Shown here: positions 23,018 through 33,234 of the stretch, piece by piece
How positions within the stretch are numbered: the stretch's first letter is position 1
Layout of the letters: the number at the start of each line of letters is the position of its first letter
NCBI RefSeq assembly: GCF_020283565.1
Contig: NC_060061.1
Location: 45,111,362-45,175,361 of the forward strand
Length of the DNA: 64,000 bases
Reading direction: 5' to 3'
Origin: Trifolium pratense
Lineage: Eukaryota > Streptophyta > Magnoliopsida > Fabales > Fabaceae
The notes under the pieces: model-generated
Databases searched by the model: none
Told to the model about the DNA's origin: nothing
The model's input: only the letters and a program-made list of their open reading frames with translations
Translations under genes and position numbers: made by a program

Positions 23018-24097
23018 TCTCTCCATCTCCTTGTCGATTTCAATCTCGTTATCGACAGCGGTTCTTTGCAAAACAGATTTTTGCTTCAACTTTTGCCCGT
23101 TCTCCCCAAGCTCAGGAGAGTAACCAGAGCTACCATGGACGTCACCATCCTCCCTCCCCTTAGTCGGCGATCGAACATGTTTTGAAAGTTCTTTGATATA
23201 ACGCTTGATCATGTCAGTGTTACATACATCCATGCTATCAAGACAGATGTTGAGGTTCTAAAATAATAAAATGATTTACTTAGTTTTTTTTTTTTTTTTG
23301 ATAAACAAAAATTAAATTATAAGGAGTACAAGGGGTACCCAATCCTTACAATTCTTATAGCAACCATTACATGCTAATAATGCAATTTAAAGGATCCTTA
23401 CACCAATCTGAAAAAACACAAGAAGACTTACTAGCTATTTTACCTATAAACCAAAACCATGAAATATAAATAATCTTGTCTTCTAAGGCTTTCCAATTAA
23501 TAGCTTATCCTCTAAAAACCACATTGTTACGCGCACGCCATGTACACCAAGTGGTGGCCAACCAAATAACGTGACGAGCTTTTTCATATTTCTTATTTTT
23601 CAATTCTACATATTTACTTAGTTCTTTTTCAATTCTACATATTTACTTATAAAGACACAAAAATGGATTGAATGAAAACACACAAAAATGATTTACTTTG
23701 TTCTTTTTGGATGCTACGTATTCATTTATAAAGACACACAAAAATGGATTCAACGAAAACAACTTTTGATAAACAGATTTGTACCTCTATAGCATCCATT
23801 ATGTCCCTGAGAGTGATGTCTGTCGTAGATCCAGCATGTGCAATATCTTCAGTAACATGAATCCTCACGCTCATAAACCACCTGTAACAAAAGTTTATTA
23901 AAATTTGTGAAACTCGTGATATTTCAAAAAGATGACCTTGATTAATCACTAGAACTTTTGATTTAATCGCTAGAACCTTTGATTTAATTACTAGAACTTA
24001 TTATACGGCCATTACATTGTCATCCATAGGTTCAGTTGAGGAAATATGCATGACCAAGCCAGTACCATCGTTTTGAGGGTGGATGCTACACAAACAC
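23017..24097 (-). pseudogene. Unrecognised gene, copy A, inverted part (exons 2, 3 and start of exon 4)
   Basis: On the minus strand this segment matches the gene at 25508-26815: exon 2 at 24085-24016, exon 3 at 23881-23785 (one extra base, so frameshifted), and exon 4 from 23257 to a break at 23017. The break falls after the shared bases gagac, where the sequence switches directly into the NLR pseudogene start. Exon 4 here keeps the unshifted frame (SPELGENGQK). Exon 1 is missing. The encoded fragment has no motif I recognise. A LINE tail has inserted in intron 3 (23283-23608). Confidence 0.75.
23283..23608 (-). mobile_element. 5'-truncated LINE tail (C-terminus of ORF2) inserted in copy A
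   Basis: On the minus strand the frame reads ARHVIWLATTWCTWRARNN, then VVFRG, a stop, and WKALEDKIIYISWFWFIGK, ending CKDPLNCIISM and a stop. This is the C-terminal tail of an L1-type RT protein. The poly-A tail is the poly-T at 23285-23299. The motif atttacttagtt occurs on both sides (about 23274 and 23614), consistent with a target duplication. The homologous site in copy B (about 26120-26145) lacks the insert, giving an empty-site comparison. Confidence 0.75.
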
Positions 24098-24149
24098 TTT
24101 TTTTTTTTTTGAGGGTTGAGAGCTTTCAATAACCCACAAATACATTACC
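24098..24149. other. Filler at the inversion junction
   Basis: A poly-T run (24098-24110) and about 39 bp of unrelated sequence separate the inverted and direct parts of copy A. Neither matches the corresponding intron in copy B. Confidence 0.6.
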
Positions 24150-24603
24150 GAGACTTAAAAACTTTGGTACAATCTCCTTGTCAGAAGACATAGCTGAAGG
24201 ATCCAAAGTGAATAAAAGAACAATTAGTAAAGAAACTTTTGTTCGCACCGAGACACAACCAAAGAGGGCGAACAAACACGTAGGGTATTTATCAAATCCA
24301 GTGAATGAGGATGATCTCACAAAAGCTAACGATGATAGTCAAACTTACCAACCATTCAACAGTGACTACCGGAGACGTGGCAATGACAAGGTAAAAAACA
24401 TTTGCATGATTAAGTAATGAATGTAAATTAGCATGTAGATAGTACATAAAAGTTTGCTTGATGTTTAATGTTATATTTACAAATTTAAATTATTGATGAA
24501 GGGCACAACACTGAGAAGTGCAACGACAATGCCGAGAAGACTGAGTTTTACAACGACAATGCCGAGAAGGCTGAGTTTTACACCTAGTGAATGCTCAATG
24601 TAA
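24150..24603 (+). pseudogene. Unrecognised gene, copy A, direct part (end of exon 4 and exon 5)
   Basis: Begins with gagacttaaaaact, the continuation of exon 4 in copy B. The exon 4 remainder runs to 24390 (SEDIAEGSKVNKRTISKE ... YRRRGNDK) and exon 5 is 24502-24603 (GTTLRSATTMPRRLSF ... ECSM, stop). Exon 5 holds a 30-bp in-frame tandem duplication that repeats ten residues (TTMPRRLSFT), absent from copy B. Similarity to copy B continues through the 3' flank to about 24903. Confidence 0.75.
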
Positions 24604-24903
24604 CAACCCAATATTTTACATATGCTTGATTTTCTTAATCTATTATTTGTTCAACTATTTATTTTGTATATAAAGAATTTAGATTTAATTATTTGATAAG
24701 CACCTTAATTTTATTTATTTTCATTTTAACTATTTATTGAGTATATGTAATTTGACAAATTTATATTGCGACTATAATTAAAAGGTTATTCTTTACATTG
24801 ACTTATTCTTATCACTTGATGATTCATTAATTAATTGAGTAATCATTTTTATACTTATCATTCGGTGATTTGTTTTATTTGAAGCAATTGTCAATTTATT
24901 GTC

Positions 24904-25507
24904 AATTGAGTAATCATTTTTATACTTATCATTTGGTGATTTGTTTTAAATGTTTTCTCTATGAGCTACATATTGATCCCATTGATCAATGAAATTTACG
25001 GAGCAATTCACTTTGGGAAAGCACACTGCAATAAGCTACATCTCATCCATTGATTAAATCCGGCCGTTAAAATTTTTGTTGTGTATCGGTGCGAGACTGA
25101 TTTTGCCTGCGCACCGTAGTCGGATCATATTATTCAATTATAAAATTTGATAAATCAAACCGATATACTAAATCTAAGAAGTTACAACCCTGTTATTTAA
25201 TCATTGAAAATTAGTAACAGAGTCTTATAATTATGGACGGAGCCGGAGGCAACAATAGATCAAAATAAAAGTTTTGACTAAGTTGTGTAATCATGTGTGG
25301 GGTGCGTTGGGTATAGGGCGGGTATAAGTGCATTAAATGTGAGTGTTAGTTTTGATTGATTTAATGCTTTCAATTGCATACTTAACTAAGCATAGTAGGG
25401 AAAAATGCTACTTGACTTTATAACACAAAAGAAGGAGCAGAGCAAACCATAGTACTATATCTGTTATTCATCGTTTCCACCAGCTTTTCTTCTTCCATCC
25501 TCCAACA
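24904..25507. other. Spacer between the two copies, including the probable promoter of copy B
   Basis: No ORF. It begins with a tandem repeat of the end of the shared 3' flank (tgagtaatcatttttatact at about 24837 and 24904). The last 100 bp before 25508 include a CT-rich leader-like stretch. I could not define a TATA box with confidence. Confidence 0.35.
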
Positions 25508-26815
25508 ATGGATCTCAACAACAAATACATTCTGGTCTCCAGCCCTGCAAGAGGAAGCAATTCGTAAATTCATAACCAACTTTAACTTTCATTTACACGA
25601 TTTAAAGTTGATAACTTTATCTATATTCCATGATATTAATAAAGAAAAATGTGTTTGTGTAGCATCCACCCTCAAAACGATGGTACCGGCTCGGTCATGC
25701 ATATTTCCTCAACTGAGCCTATGGATGACAATGTAATGGCTGTATAATAAGTTCTAGTAATTAAATCAAAGGTTCTAGCAATTAAATCAAAAGTTCTAAT
25801 GATTAATCAAGGTCGTGTTTATGAAATATCACGAGTTTCACAAATTTTAATAAACTTTTGTTACAGGTGGTTCATGAGCGTGGGGTTCATGTTACTGAAG
25901 ATGTTGCACATGCTGGATCTACGACAGACATCACTCTCAGGGATATAATGGATGCTATAGAGGTACAAATCTGTTTTATCAAAAGTTGTTTTCGTTGAAT
26001 CCATTTTTGTGTGTATTTATAAATAAATACGTAACATCCAAAAAGAACAAAGTAAATCATTTTTGTGTGTTTTCATTCAATCCATTTTTGTGTCTTTATA
26101 AGTAAATATGTAGAATAAAAAAGAACTAAGTAAATCATTTTATTATTTTAGAACTTCAACATCCGTCTTGATAGCATGGATGTATGTAACACTGACATGA
26201 TCAAGCATTATATCAAAGATCTTTCAAAACATGTTGTTCGATCACCGACTAAGGGGAGGGAGGATGGTGATGTCCACAGTAGCTCTGGTTACTCTCCTGA
26301 GCTTGGGGGAGAATGGGCAAAAGCTGAAGCAAAAATTTGTTTTGCAAAGAACCGCTGTCGATAACGAGATCGAAATCGACAAGGAGATGGAGAGACTTAA
26401 AAACTCTGGTACAATCTCCTTGTCAGAAGACATAGCTGAAGGATCCAAAGTGAAGAAAAAAACAATTAGTAAAGAATCTTTTGTTCGCACCGAGACACAA
26501 CCAAAGAGGGCGAACAAACGCGTAGGGTATTTTTCAAATCCAGTGAATGAGGATGATCTCGCGAAAGCTAACAATGATAGTCAAACTTACCAACCATTCA
26601 ACAGTGACTACCGGAGATGTGGCAATGACAAGGTAAAAAACATTTGCATGATTAAGTAATGAATGTAAATTAGCATGTAGATAGTACATAAAAATTTGCT
26701 TGATGTTTAATGTTATATTTACAAATTTAAATTGTTGATGAAGGGAACAACACTAAGAAGTGCAACGACGATGCCGAGAAGACTGAGTTTTACACCTGAT
26801 GAATGCTCAATGTAA
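25508..26815 (+). pseudogene. Unrecognised five-exon gene, copy B, with one-base frameshift in exon 4
   Basis: Exons 25508-25563, 25663-25732, 25867-25962, 26152-26632 and 26744-26815, all with GT-AG introns. The protein starts MDLNNKYILVSSPARGSN, then IHPQNDGTGSVMH, and ends TMPRRLSFTPDECSM. A five-G run near 26306 (copy A has four) shifts exon 4 out of frame, giving an early stop at about 26362. Without the extra base, exon 4 would be 480 bp and join exon 5 in phase. The sequence is hydrophilic and charged, with no membrane segment or known domain, perhaps nuclear or cytosolic. I do not recognise the family. The frameshift could be a real mutation or a homopolymer sequencing error, in which case this is an intact gene. 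Confidence 0.65.
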
Positions 26816-27646
26816 CAACCCAATATTTTACATACTTGATTTTCTTAATCTATTATTTGTTCAACTATTTATTTTGTATATAAAGAATTTAGATTTAATT
26901 ATTTGATAAGCACCTTAATTTTATTTATTTTCATTTTAACTATTTATTGAGTATATGTAATTTGACAAATTTATATGCGACTATAATTAAAAGGTTATTC
27001 TTTACATTGACTTATTCTTATCACTTGATGATTCATTAATTAATTGAGTAATCATTTTTATACTTATCATTCGGTGATTTGTTTTATTTGAAACAATTGT
27101 CAATTTATTGGCTATAGGAATATATAACATTAGATTAGATTTAGAGATAAATCTTCCCTTGGCCTTCTGATCGTGTGTCTTGCAAAGTTGACTTTCAATC
27201 CAATGTTTACTCCAATACTATGTTGAATCATTCATTGTCACAATTCATTACAATTAATTCTATGATTCTCTCATTATCTCCCTAATCATATTTTTATTTC
27301 TTACACACATTCATATCCGTCTTTTTATTCCATCTAAAATATATTCTCTAAGTTCCCCAAGTAATCGTCTCTCGGTACCGACAATTGTTCTTAGTACAAC
27401 CATTAGTCTCAAAGAAACAATAAGTACTCGATCGTTCGGTTGACCGTAGGATATCGAGAGTCAGCATCGTTGAAAGGAAGTTCTTCAAGTAAGGGTTTTA
27501 TTCCCATACATTCATGCTACTTTTTCCTGTCACAATGTTCGTTCCATCCCATCCAAACCTTGTCACAATAAGCTAGTAACATTAGTCCAGTGACACCAAG
27601 TTAAGATAATAAAAAAGTAGTAATTTTATATCGAAAACAACACTTT
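26816..27646. other. 3' flank of copy B and spacer
   Basis: Bases 26816-27108 are nearly identical to the flank of copy A (24604-24897), so the duplication includes about 300 bp downstream. The rest is AT-rich with no gene seen. Confidence 0.5.
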
Positions 27647-27961
27647 GACTCTGTTCGGTAAAAAATAGTGGATGATTAATAAGCTAACTTATAGCGGATG
27701 AGTTTATGGTGGATAACTTATAAGTATGAAATGACATAAAAAATAAATATTTAATTAATATTTAATTTTTTCAAGTAAGATTGTACGGGTAAAATTGGGA
27801 GAAAATATGATAAGCGATAGGTTATAAGCTACTTGAAATAGCGTTTGGAAAATAAACTATAAACTAGTAAAATAAGCTATAAACTCTTTAAAAAATTGTT
27901 ACTAAATAGAACTTATAAGTTATAAGCTCAATATTTCGCCTTACTAAACAAAACAGAGTCT
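27647..27961. mobile_element. MITE-like element with short inverted termini
   Basis: Starts gactctgttcggtaa and ends in aaacaaaacagagtc; the inverted match is gactctgtt. The interior is AT-rich with many ataagcta/tataagct motifs, typical of hAT-type MITEs in legumes. No convincing target duplication was seen, so superfamily is uncertain. Confidence 0.5.
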
Positions 27962-28764
27962 TTAAAAACAAAGTTTGAAATAGATTTAGAATAGATTTAC
28001 TATTTAGTGTACCTTTTTTGCTGATGAAGAACAGGATGAAGATGAATTGGTAGATTCAGATTTTTTTTTTTTTTTCTTTCTTTCTAATAGCGCAGGGGCA
28101 CAGCGATAAATACAGTGGAAAGAAGATTGATTGATGGCTCATCACAGAGCAGAAAACTTTTTCTCTTAGCCTTGGGAGTATACAAGCCATCAATACACTG
28201 TCTACCAAATCTCCTCTGTGGGATACGTTGCAGCAGTAAACCCAATCCTTTGTTGGACTTTGTAATTAAAATTCAAATTAACAGCAAAAGGACCATCATA
28301 ACAAAGTACTATAATTAATAGACTAATGGTTCACCGTGATCAAGTGATATAACGAATACGAATTTTATAAAAAAAAAATTGTTGGATTGAAAGTTTATAT
28401 CATATAGATAATCCATAAAAAAATTAGAAAAATTAAAAATCATTTGATATGTTATTGAGATCCATCAAGATTTCGGTATTTAATAAACTGTTAATCTTGT
28501 GACAATATCCTATAATTTGTATCATTGTGGAATATAACAATATTTAATAATATTGGGTCTCTATTTATTTAGAATATAATATTTAAAACTTTGTTAAAAT
28601 ATAAATGATATTGTTTTCTTTCTTGTAAACTTTATTAAATTATTTTTTTATTATTAAAGTTATTGTCCGTGTGTGATTTTTGTAATAAAAATGTGTCAAG
28701 AAACGCATAAATAATAACAATATTTTTTTTTGTCCGCTAGTTCAAATAAATTATATTACATTTT
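27962..28764. other. AT-rich spacer
   Basis: A 67-residue frame at 28115-28318 has no family resemblance. Otherwise nothing was recognised. Confidence 0.35.
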
Positions 28765-29005
28765 TTCGCGCGCCCTATTTTTACTTATGTGTGCTACCTA
28801 CAAATTTTCCGCACGCTTATTTTTACTCATACTCGCGCGCCCTATTTTAACACATCCGCTGCCGACAAATTTCTTGCGCGCTCTATTTTTACTCACTTAC
28901 TAGTCCACTACTTACAAATTTCTCGCGCGCCCTAAATATAATGTGTAGTAACTTATCGTACGTCCTATTTTTACTCATTCGCTACCGATAAATTTCTTGC
29001 GTGCC
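28765..29005. repeat. Degenerate tandem array around a cgcgcgccctatttttact core
   Basis: About six imperfect units, each combining a GCGC-rich motif (cgcgcgcccta or cgcacgctta) with tttttact and often ctaccgacaaattt. They occur near 28764, 28811, 28843, 28877, 28924 and 28956. Units are about 35-60 bp. The CpG density stands out from the AT-rich surroundings. No matching gene or transposon end was identified. Confidence 0.6.
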
Positions 29006-29554
29006 TTTTTTTATCGCACCCCCTATAAAAGCACAGTTGTTTAGCTAATATGTGTATGTGCAGTACAAACTTAAGTGTTTGTTTAGCTATTTGTGGTGAG
29101 GCGATTAGCTAGATGCTACGCTGTTTATCTTGCTTTACCTAATACCTATCATATATTTGGGTTGTAACACTTATGTTTCGATTTGAGTATTTTAAACTGT
29201 TTAGGACATTGCTAATATTTATGTCTTTTGGAACTTAATATGATTATGGATTATTATGTAAGTGATGTACTTTTGGAGATCTATATGTGATCTATGATGT
29301 ACTTAAAAATATTTTTTTAAAAAAATTTCTTAAAAGTTTGATTCCGCTAATGGCCATACGATCCTGTTGACCTGGATGAATCCAGATGGAATATGGCACG
29401 TTTTATCGAAAGTAATTAAGATGGAGGGTCCAGATTGCTAGTCAACCTTGTGTGTATGGGAATAACACCGATTGAAATCCATTCAATCATCTTCGCTAAA
29501 AGAACAACAATCCATTCAATCTGATAGAACCCTGTGTGCATTCTTCGACAGCGT
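29006..29554. other. Spacer
   Basis: Contains ccctataaaagcac at about 29030, a TATA-like motif without a supported gene. Nothing else was recognised. Confidence 0.3.
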
Positions 29555-29563
29555 GATCGGAAC

Positions 29564-30034
29564 CCTACGTTAACCCTAGGGTGTGCAACTGCACACCCTC
29601 AAATTTGATAAATGCACCTATATATTATACTTCATTTATTTTTGCACCCCTGAAAAATTGGCGTTGCACCCTACACTGCACCCTTCCTCATTATTATCAC
29701 TCTCATTTGAACCATTAAGCTATGGCAATGAAAGATGAAACACATTGCACATTTGAACTATATATATATATTTACCACACTATAATTTAAATATTTATAT
29801 TTTATTTTACTTTTGACTAAATTTATGTTTTAAATTACTGTTATACATAATTTTAGTTCTAATAAAATTAAAGAATTTTAGTTTTGGTTCATAATATTAA
29901 AATTAAAATGAACATAAATTAGTCATTATGGACTAAAAAAATAACCGAACAAAATTTAGGAATGAAAAACATGAGATTTTTCATAAGGACGAAAAAATTT
30001 GCACCCCCTGACCTAGAGTCCTGGATCCGCCACT
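29564..30034. mobile_element. Dispersed repeat with near-perfect 9-bp flanking repeat
   Basis: The block starts cctacgttaaccctagggtg and ends cctggatccgccact, phrases I associate with a widespread plant repeat. It is flanked by gatcggaac (29555-29563) and gattggaac (30035-30043), a possible 9-bp target duplication with one change. The interior is AT-rich and noncoding. Superfamily is unresolved. Confidence 0.4.
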
Positions 30035-30043
30035 GATTGGAAC

Positions 30044-30479
30044 GACGGCCTGCAAAACGAAAGCGGGTTGAGGCAGCGGGTCAAATTTGTGATATGGGTT
30101 TTGGATTTGTGAATCGGGTACTGATTTGCTTAAGAAATAAATGATTAACAGGTGTCAAGGATGTGATTAATCTAATGGTTAAAATTGAGTCAAAGTTATG
30201 TCACATAATCTGATCCCTCATAAAAACCAGTAAACTGATTTGAACTCTAGACTGACTGATTTGCAAATTGCTATCACAGAAAGCAAGCATGGGAAAGGAA
30301 AACAAAATTATTAGACTGACTGATCTGATACCTCCGTCCTACTTTTTCATTTGCCTTTTTATAATGTGTATTTTGCCCTTTTAATGCAAATGAATTCATT
30401 TTTCAAGTTTTGAACTCACAAATGTTTTAATTAAGTGTCATGCTAAACAGTGCTCTCGGGCACTCAGCCATACTGTTTG
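30044..30479. other. Spacer
   Basis: No gene or RNA recognised. It contains a short tcctactttttcatttgcct motif that may be a decayed MITE end. Confidence 0.3.
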
Positions 30480-31391
30480 AGTAGCACAACTGGTTGCTGC
30501 TATATATTCTGCTTCTGCCGTAGAAAGTGCGACAACTGGTTGTTTCTTTGAAGACCACGAAATTGCTCCAGTACCCAGATGAAATGCATACCCTGGCGTG
30601 CTTTTTCTTGTTTCTAAATCTCCAGCCCAATCACTATTGGTATATCCAACAAGCTTCACATCACTATTACTACCATAAAATATTCCTTCGGTCAGAGTAC
30701 CTTTGATGTAACGAAGAATCCGCTTAGCTCCTTGTAAGTGACTAACACGCAGCTCCTCCATGTATCTACTGAGCAAACCAACTCCATATACTATATCTGG
30801 CCTTGTTGCTGTCAAATATCTCAAACTTCCAATCAAACTTTTATAATAAGTTGAATCTACTCTTTTTCCATCATTCTTTCTTGTCAGCTTCAACTTTTCT
30901 TCAACTGGCGTGGAAATTGGCTTTGAATGCTCCATCTTGAATTTCTTCAAAATATTAGTTGCATACTTTTTCTGAGAAATAAATATCCCATCATTTTGTT
31001 GAACGACCTCAATGCAGAGGAAATAGGACATTAGGCCCAAGTCTGTCATTTCAAATCGTCTAATCATAGCCTCCCTGAATTCTGCAATCATCTTTGAATT
31101 ATTTCCGGTGAAGATTAAATCATCAACGTAAAGGCATACAATAAGAACATCTCCGGGATCAATGAATTTGATATAGAGTGTGTGCTCAAACGGACATCTC
31201 TGAAAACCATTCTGCAGAAAATAAGAATCAATCTTCTTGTACCATGCTCTCGGTGCCTGCTTCAAGCCATACAATGCTTTCTTTAATCTATAGACTTTAT
31301 CTTCTTTTCCTCGAACTACATAACCTGCATACTGCTCAACATACACTTCTTCTTCCAAAGTACCATTAAGAAATGCAGACTTAACATCCAT
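30438..31391 (-). CDS. Copia RT C-terminus and partial RNase H
   Basis: A 317-residue frame beginning [20 protein letters not shown]. It has the RT active-site motif YVDDLIF, then [17 protein letters not shown] and RNase H residues [17 protein letters not shown] and STAEAEY. The last ten residues are flank-derived. [11 protein letters not shown] has Cys where related elements have Gly (YFLGIEV), a further sign of decay. Confidence 0.75.
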   Translation of the reverse strand: MDVKSAFLNGTLEEEVYVEQYAGYVVRGKEDKVYRLKKALYGLKQAPRAWYKKIDSYFLQNGFQRCPFEHTLYIKFIDPGDVLIVCLYVDDLIFTGNNSKMIAEFREAMIRRFEMTDLGLMSYFLCIEVVQQNDGIFISQKKYATNILKKFKMEHSKPISTPVEEKLKLTRKNDGKRVDSTYYKSLIGSLRYLTATRPDIVYGVGLLSRYMEELRVSHLQGAKRILRYIKGTLTEGIFYGSNSDVKLVGYTNSDWAGDLETRKSTPGYAFHLGTGAISWSSKKQPVVALSTAEAEYIAATSCATQTVWLSAREHCLA

Positions 31392-32320
31392 TTGATGTAT
31401 TTTCCAATTATTTTAAGCTGAGAGTGAAATAAGCATGCGAATTGTATCTAACCTTGCAACAGGAGCAAATACCTCAAAATAATCAATACCTGGTTTTTGT
31501 TTGTAGCCTTTAGCCACCAACCTCGCTTTGAAGCGATCAATCTCACCACTAGGTTTGTACTTCGTTTTGTACACCCACTTCACTCCAATAGGCCTTTTGT
31601 TTGCTGGTAATTCTGTCAGCTCCCATGTTTTATTTTTCTCAATTGCATTGATTTCTTCATCCATTGCTTTTATCCAATTTTCATCACCCGAGGCTTCTTC
31701 AAAATTCAATGGCTCACAATCTGCAAATAAAGCAAAGTTGATAATCTCTTCATCCGATGGGTCGTTATCGTTCCCCAAAACACAATCTTGCAGTCTGGCT
31801 AGTAATCTCCGCTGCCTTTGTAGTCTATTAGATGTTTCTGGCTCATCGGGTGTTGGATCTACATGTTCAGTCTCTTGCTCGTTCTCCTCTTCGAAATCAT
31901 TTGATGTTACTACCGGCTCTTTTTGTGACTTTGAGGACAAATTCCACATTCCTCCTTCATCAAAAGTCACATCTCGACTGATAATCACCTTCTTTGTCTC
32001 TGGGTTGTAAAGTTTGTAGGCTTTTGAGTTTGGACTATATCCAAAAAAGATACATCTTTCACCTTTATCATCTAACTTCTTTCTGAGTTGATCAGGTACG
32101 TGAGCATATGCTATACATCCAAAAACTCTGAGGTGCCGGATCGAAGGTCTTCTTCCACTCCATGCTTCTTCGGGAGTCTTTTCTCGAACAGTTTTTCTTG
32201 GACACCTATTCAAAATATATATTGCGGTAGCAACTGCTTCTGCCCAAAATTCTTTCGGTATTTGTTTTGCTTTGAGCATGCATCTCACCATATCCATGAT
32301 TGTCCTAGTATCTATGGTTT
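30480..32320 (-). mobile_element. Ty1/copia fragment (end of integrase to RNase H), truncated at both ends
   Basis: In element sense it begins inside integrase ([21 protein letters not shown]), continues through the linker and RT ([61 protein letters not shown]) and breaks off inside RNase H ([20 protein letters not shown]). No LTR, PBS or target duplication was seen. The sequence is otherwise open apart from one TAA at 31413-31415, where related elements carry a glutamine before NNWK. It is a dead fragment. Confidence 0.85.
31413..32297 (-). CDS. Copia integrase C-terminus, linker and RT N-terminus
   Basis: A 294-residue frame ending at the TAA after [11 protein letters not shown]. It covers the integrase C-terminal part ([33 protein letters not shown]), an acidic linker and the first RT motifs. 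It is in the same frame as the next segment, so the TAA is the only break between the two. Confidence 0.75.
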   Translation of the reverse strand: MDMVRCMLKAKQIPKEFWAEAVATAIYILNRCPRKTVREKTPEEAWSGRRPSIRHLRVFGCIAYAHVPDQLRKKLDDKGERCIFFGYSPNSKAYKLYNPETKKVIISRDVTFDEGGMWNLSSKSQKEPVVTSNDFEEENEQETEHVDPTPDEPETSNRLQRQRRLLARLQDCVLGNDNDPSDEEIINFALFADCEPLNFEEASGDENWIKAMDEEINAIEKNKTWELTELPANKRPIGVKWVYKTKYKPSGEIDRFKARLVAKGYKQKPGIDYFEVFAPVARLDTIRMLISLSA

Positions 32321-32417
32321 CTGTTATTTAATGGTGAGATGATTGATGAGGAGATAAACTATCTCATATGTCATTCAAGTTCTCAATATAGTGTTAAGTC
32401 CATGGGAGAGGAAGACA

Positions 32418-32630
32418 TTTTTGCTCTGTCACTCATATATATTGAGCAACTTGAAATCTTTCAAAGTTACACAAGATAAAATACTTTTTGTTTGGTTGAG
32501 AAAAAAAGACAATTCTTTAAACTTTTATTATTGAAAATGGTGATATGTTGTCCACATTTTTTGATTCCTTTGTTAATGATGAGTTTTGTTTGATTGTAAG
32601 TTGTAATTAATTTACATTCATCTCCACCAT
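32418..32630 (-). repeat. Orphan copy of an NLR upstream flank
   Basis: This stretch matches 63245-63625, the region upstream of the intact NLR at 60.2-63.0 kb (shared phrases attgagcaacttga, gacaattcttta, gaaaatggtgatatgttgtc, tttacattcatctcca). It lacks the Stowaway MITE present at 63357-63513. No NLR coding sequence lies beside it, suggesting that an NLR copy was lost or replaced by the copia fragment. Confidence 0.65.
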
Positions 32631-33234
32631 TCCAACATATATTGAGGCCTAAGATGAATTTTAAGGATAGTTAAAGTCATAATATAGTATTTTAGTAAAC
32701 TTATTGTATTTTTGACTTAAAATTTAAGATCAATTATTTAATTATTGAGGTAGTTTTCTTAACATTTACTTTTCAATCAATAATATAGTCAATTCATTAA
32801 ATCTGTGGAGACAATGTTTATTTTAAATAAAGATTTTATTAGTTTTAGTTAAAACATAATAGAATGCAGAATGATACCTTCTGGTTAAGTAATTTCTTTT
32901 AAACCATGACGCTACTGCCTTGGTCGCCAAGCCGTTGGGCCGCCAATATTGTTGTGCTTGTTAGGACTTTGAACTAAGAATTGTCAATGTGAGCACACAC
33001 GCCGCGCGCACACACACTTTAACCACTATTCATATAACACTTTATAGATAACTCATTTCCTTTAATCACTATTCATATTACAGTATGTGACTATGGAAAG
33101 AATCTGAAGTTTTTATGCAATTAGCAGTAGCACTTGCTACTACTACACATGTCAAAATTCAACCATAAGGCTTGGTTTTATTACAACAATTTAGGTATCT
33201 ACAGTTCAAGCTTTGTTGAGAAAGACAATAATTA
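32631..33234. other. Spacer downstream of the LOG-like gene
   Basis: AT-rich; includes a short acacacac tract near 33008. The 3'UTR of the LOG-like gene probably occupies the right-hand end. Confidence 0.35.

Noticed and set aside
28115..28318. A 67-residue protein-coding gene
   Set aside because: No recognisable family, no splice or promoter context, and the length is expected by chance in this composition.
28765..29005. CRISPR-like array
   Set aside because: Units are irregular without distinct spacers, and the DNA is clearly plant nuclear sequence.
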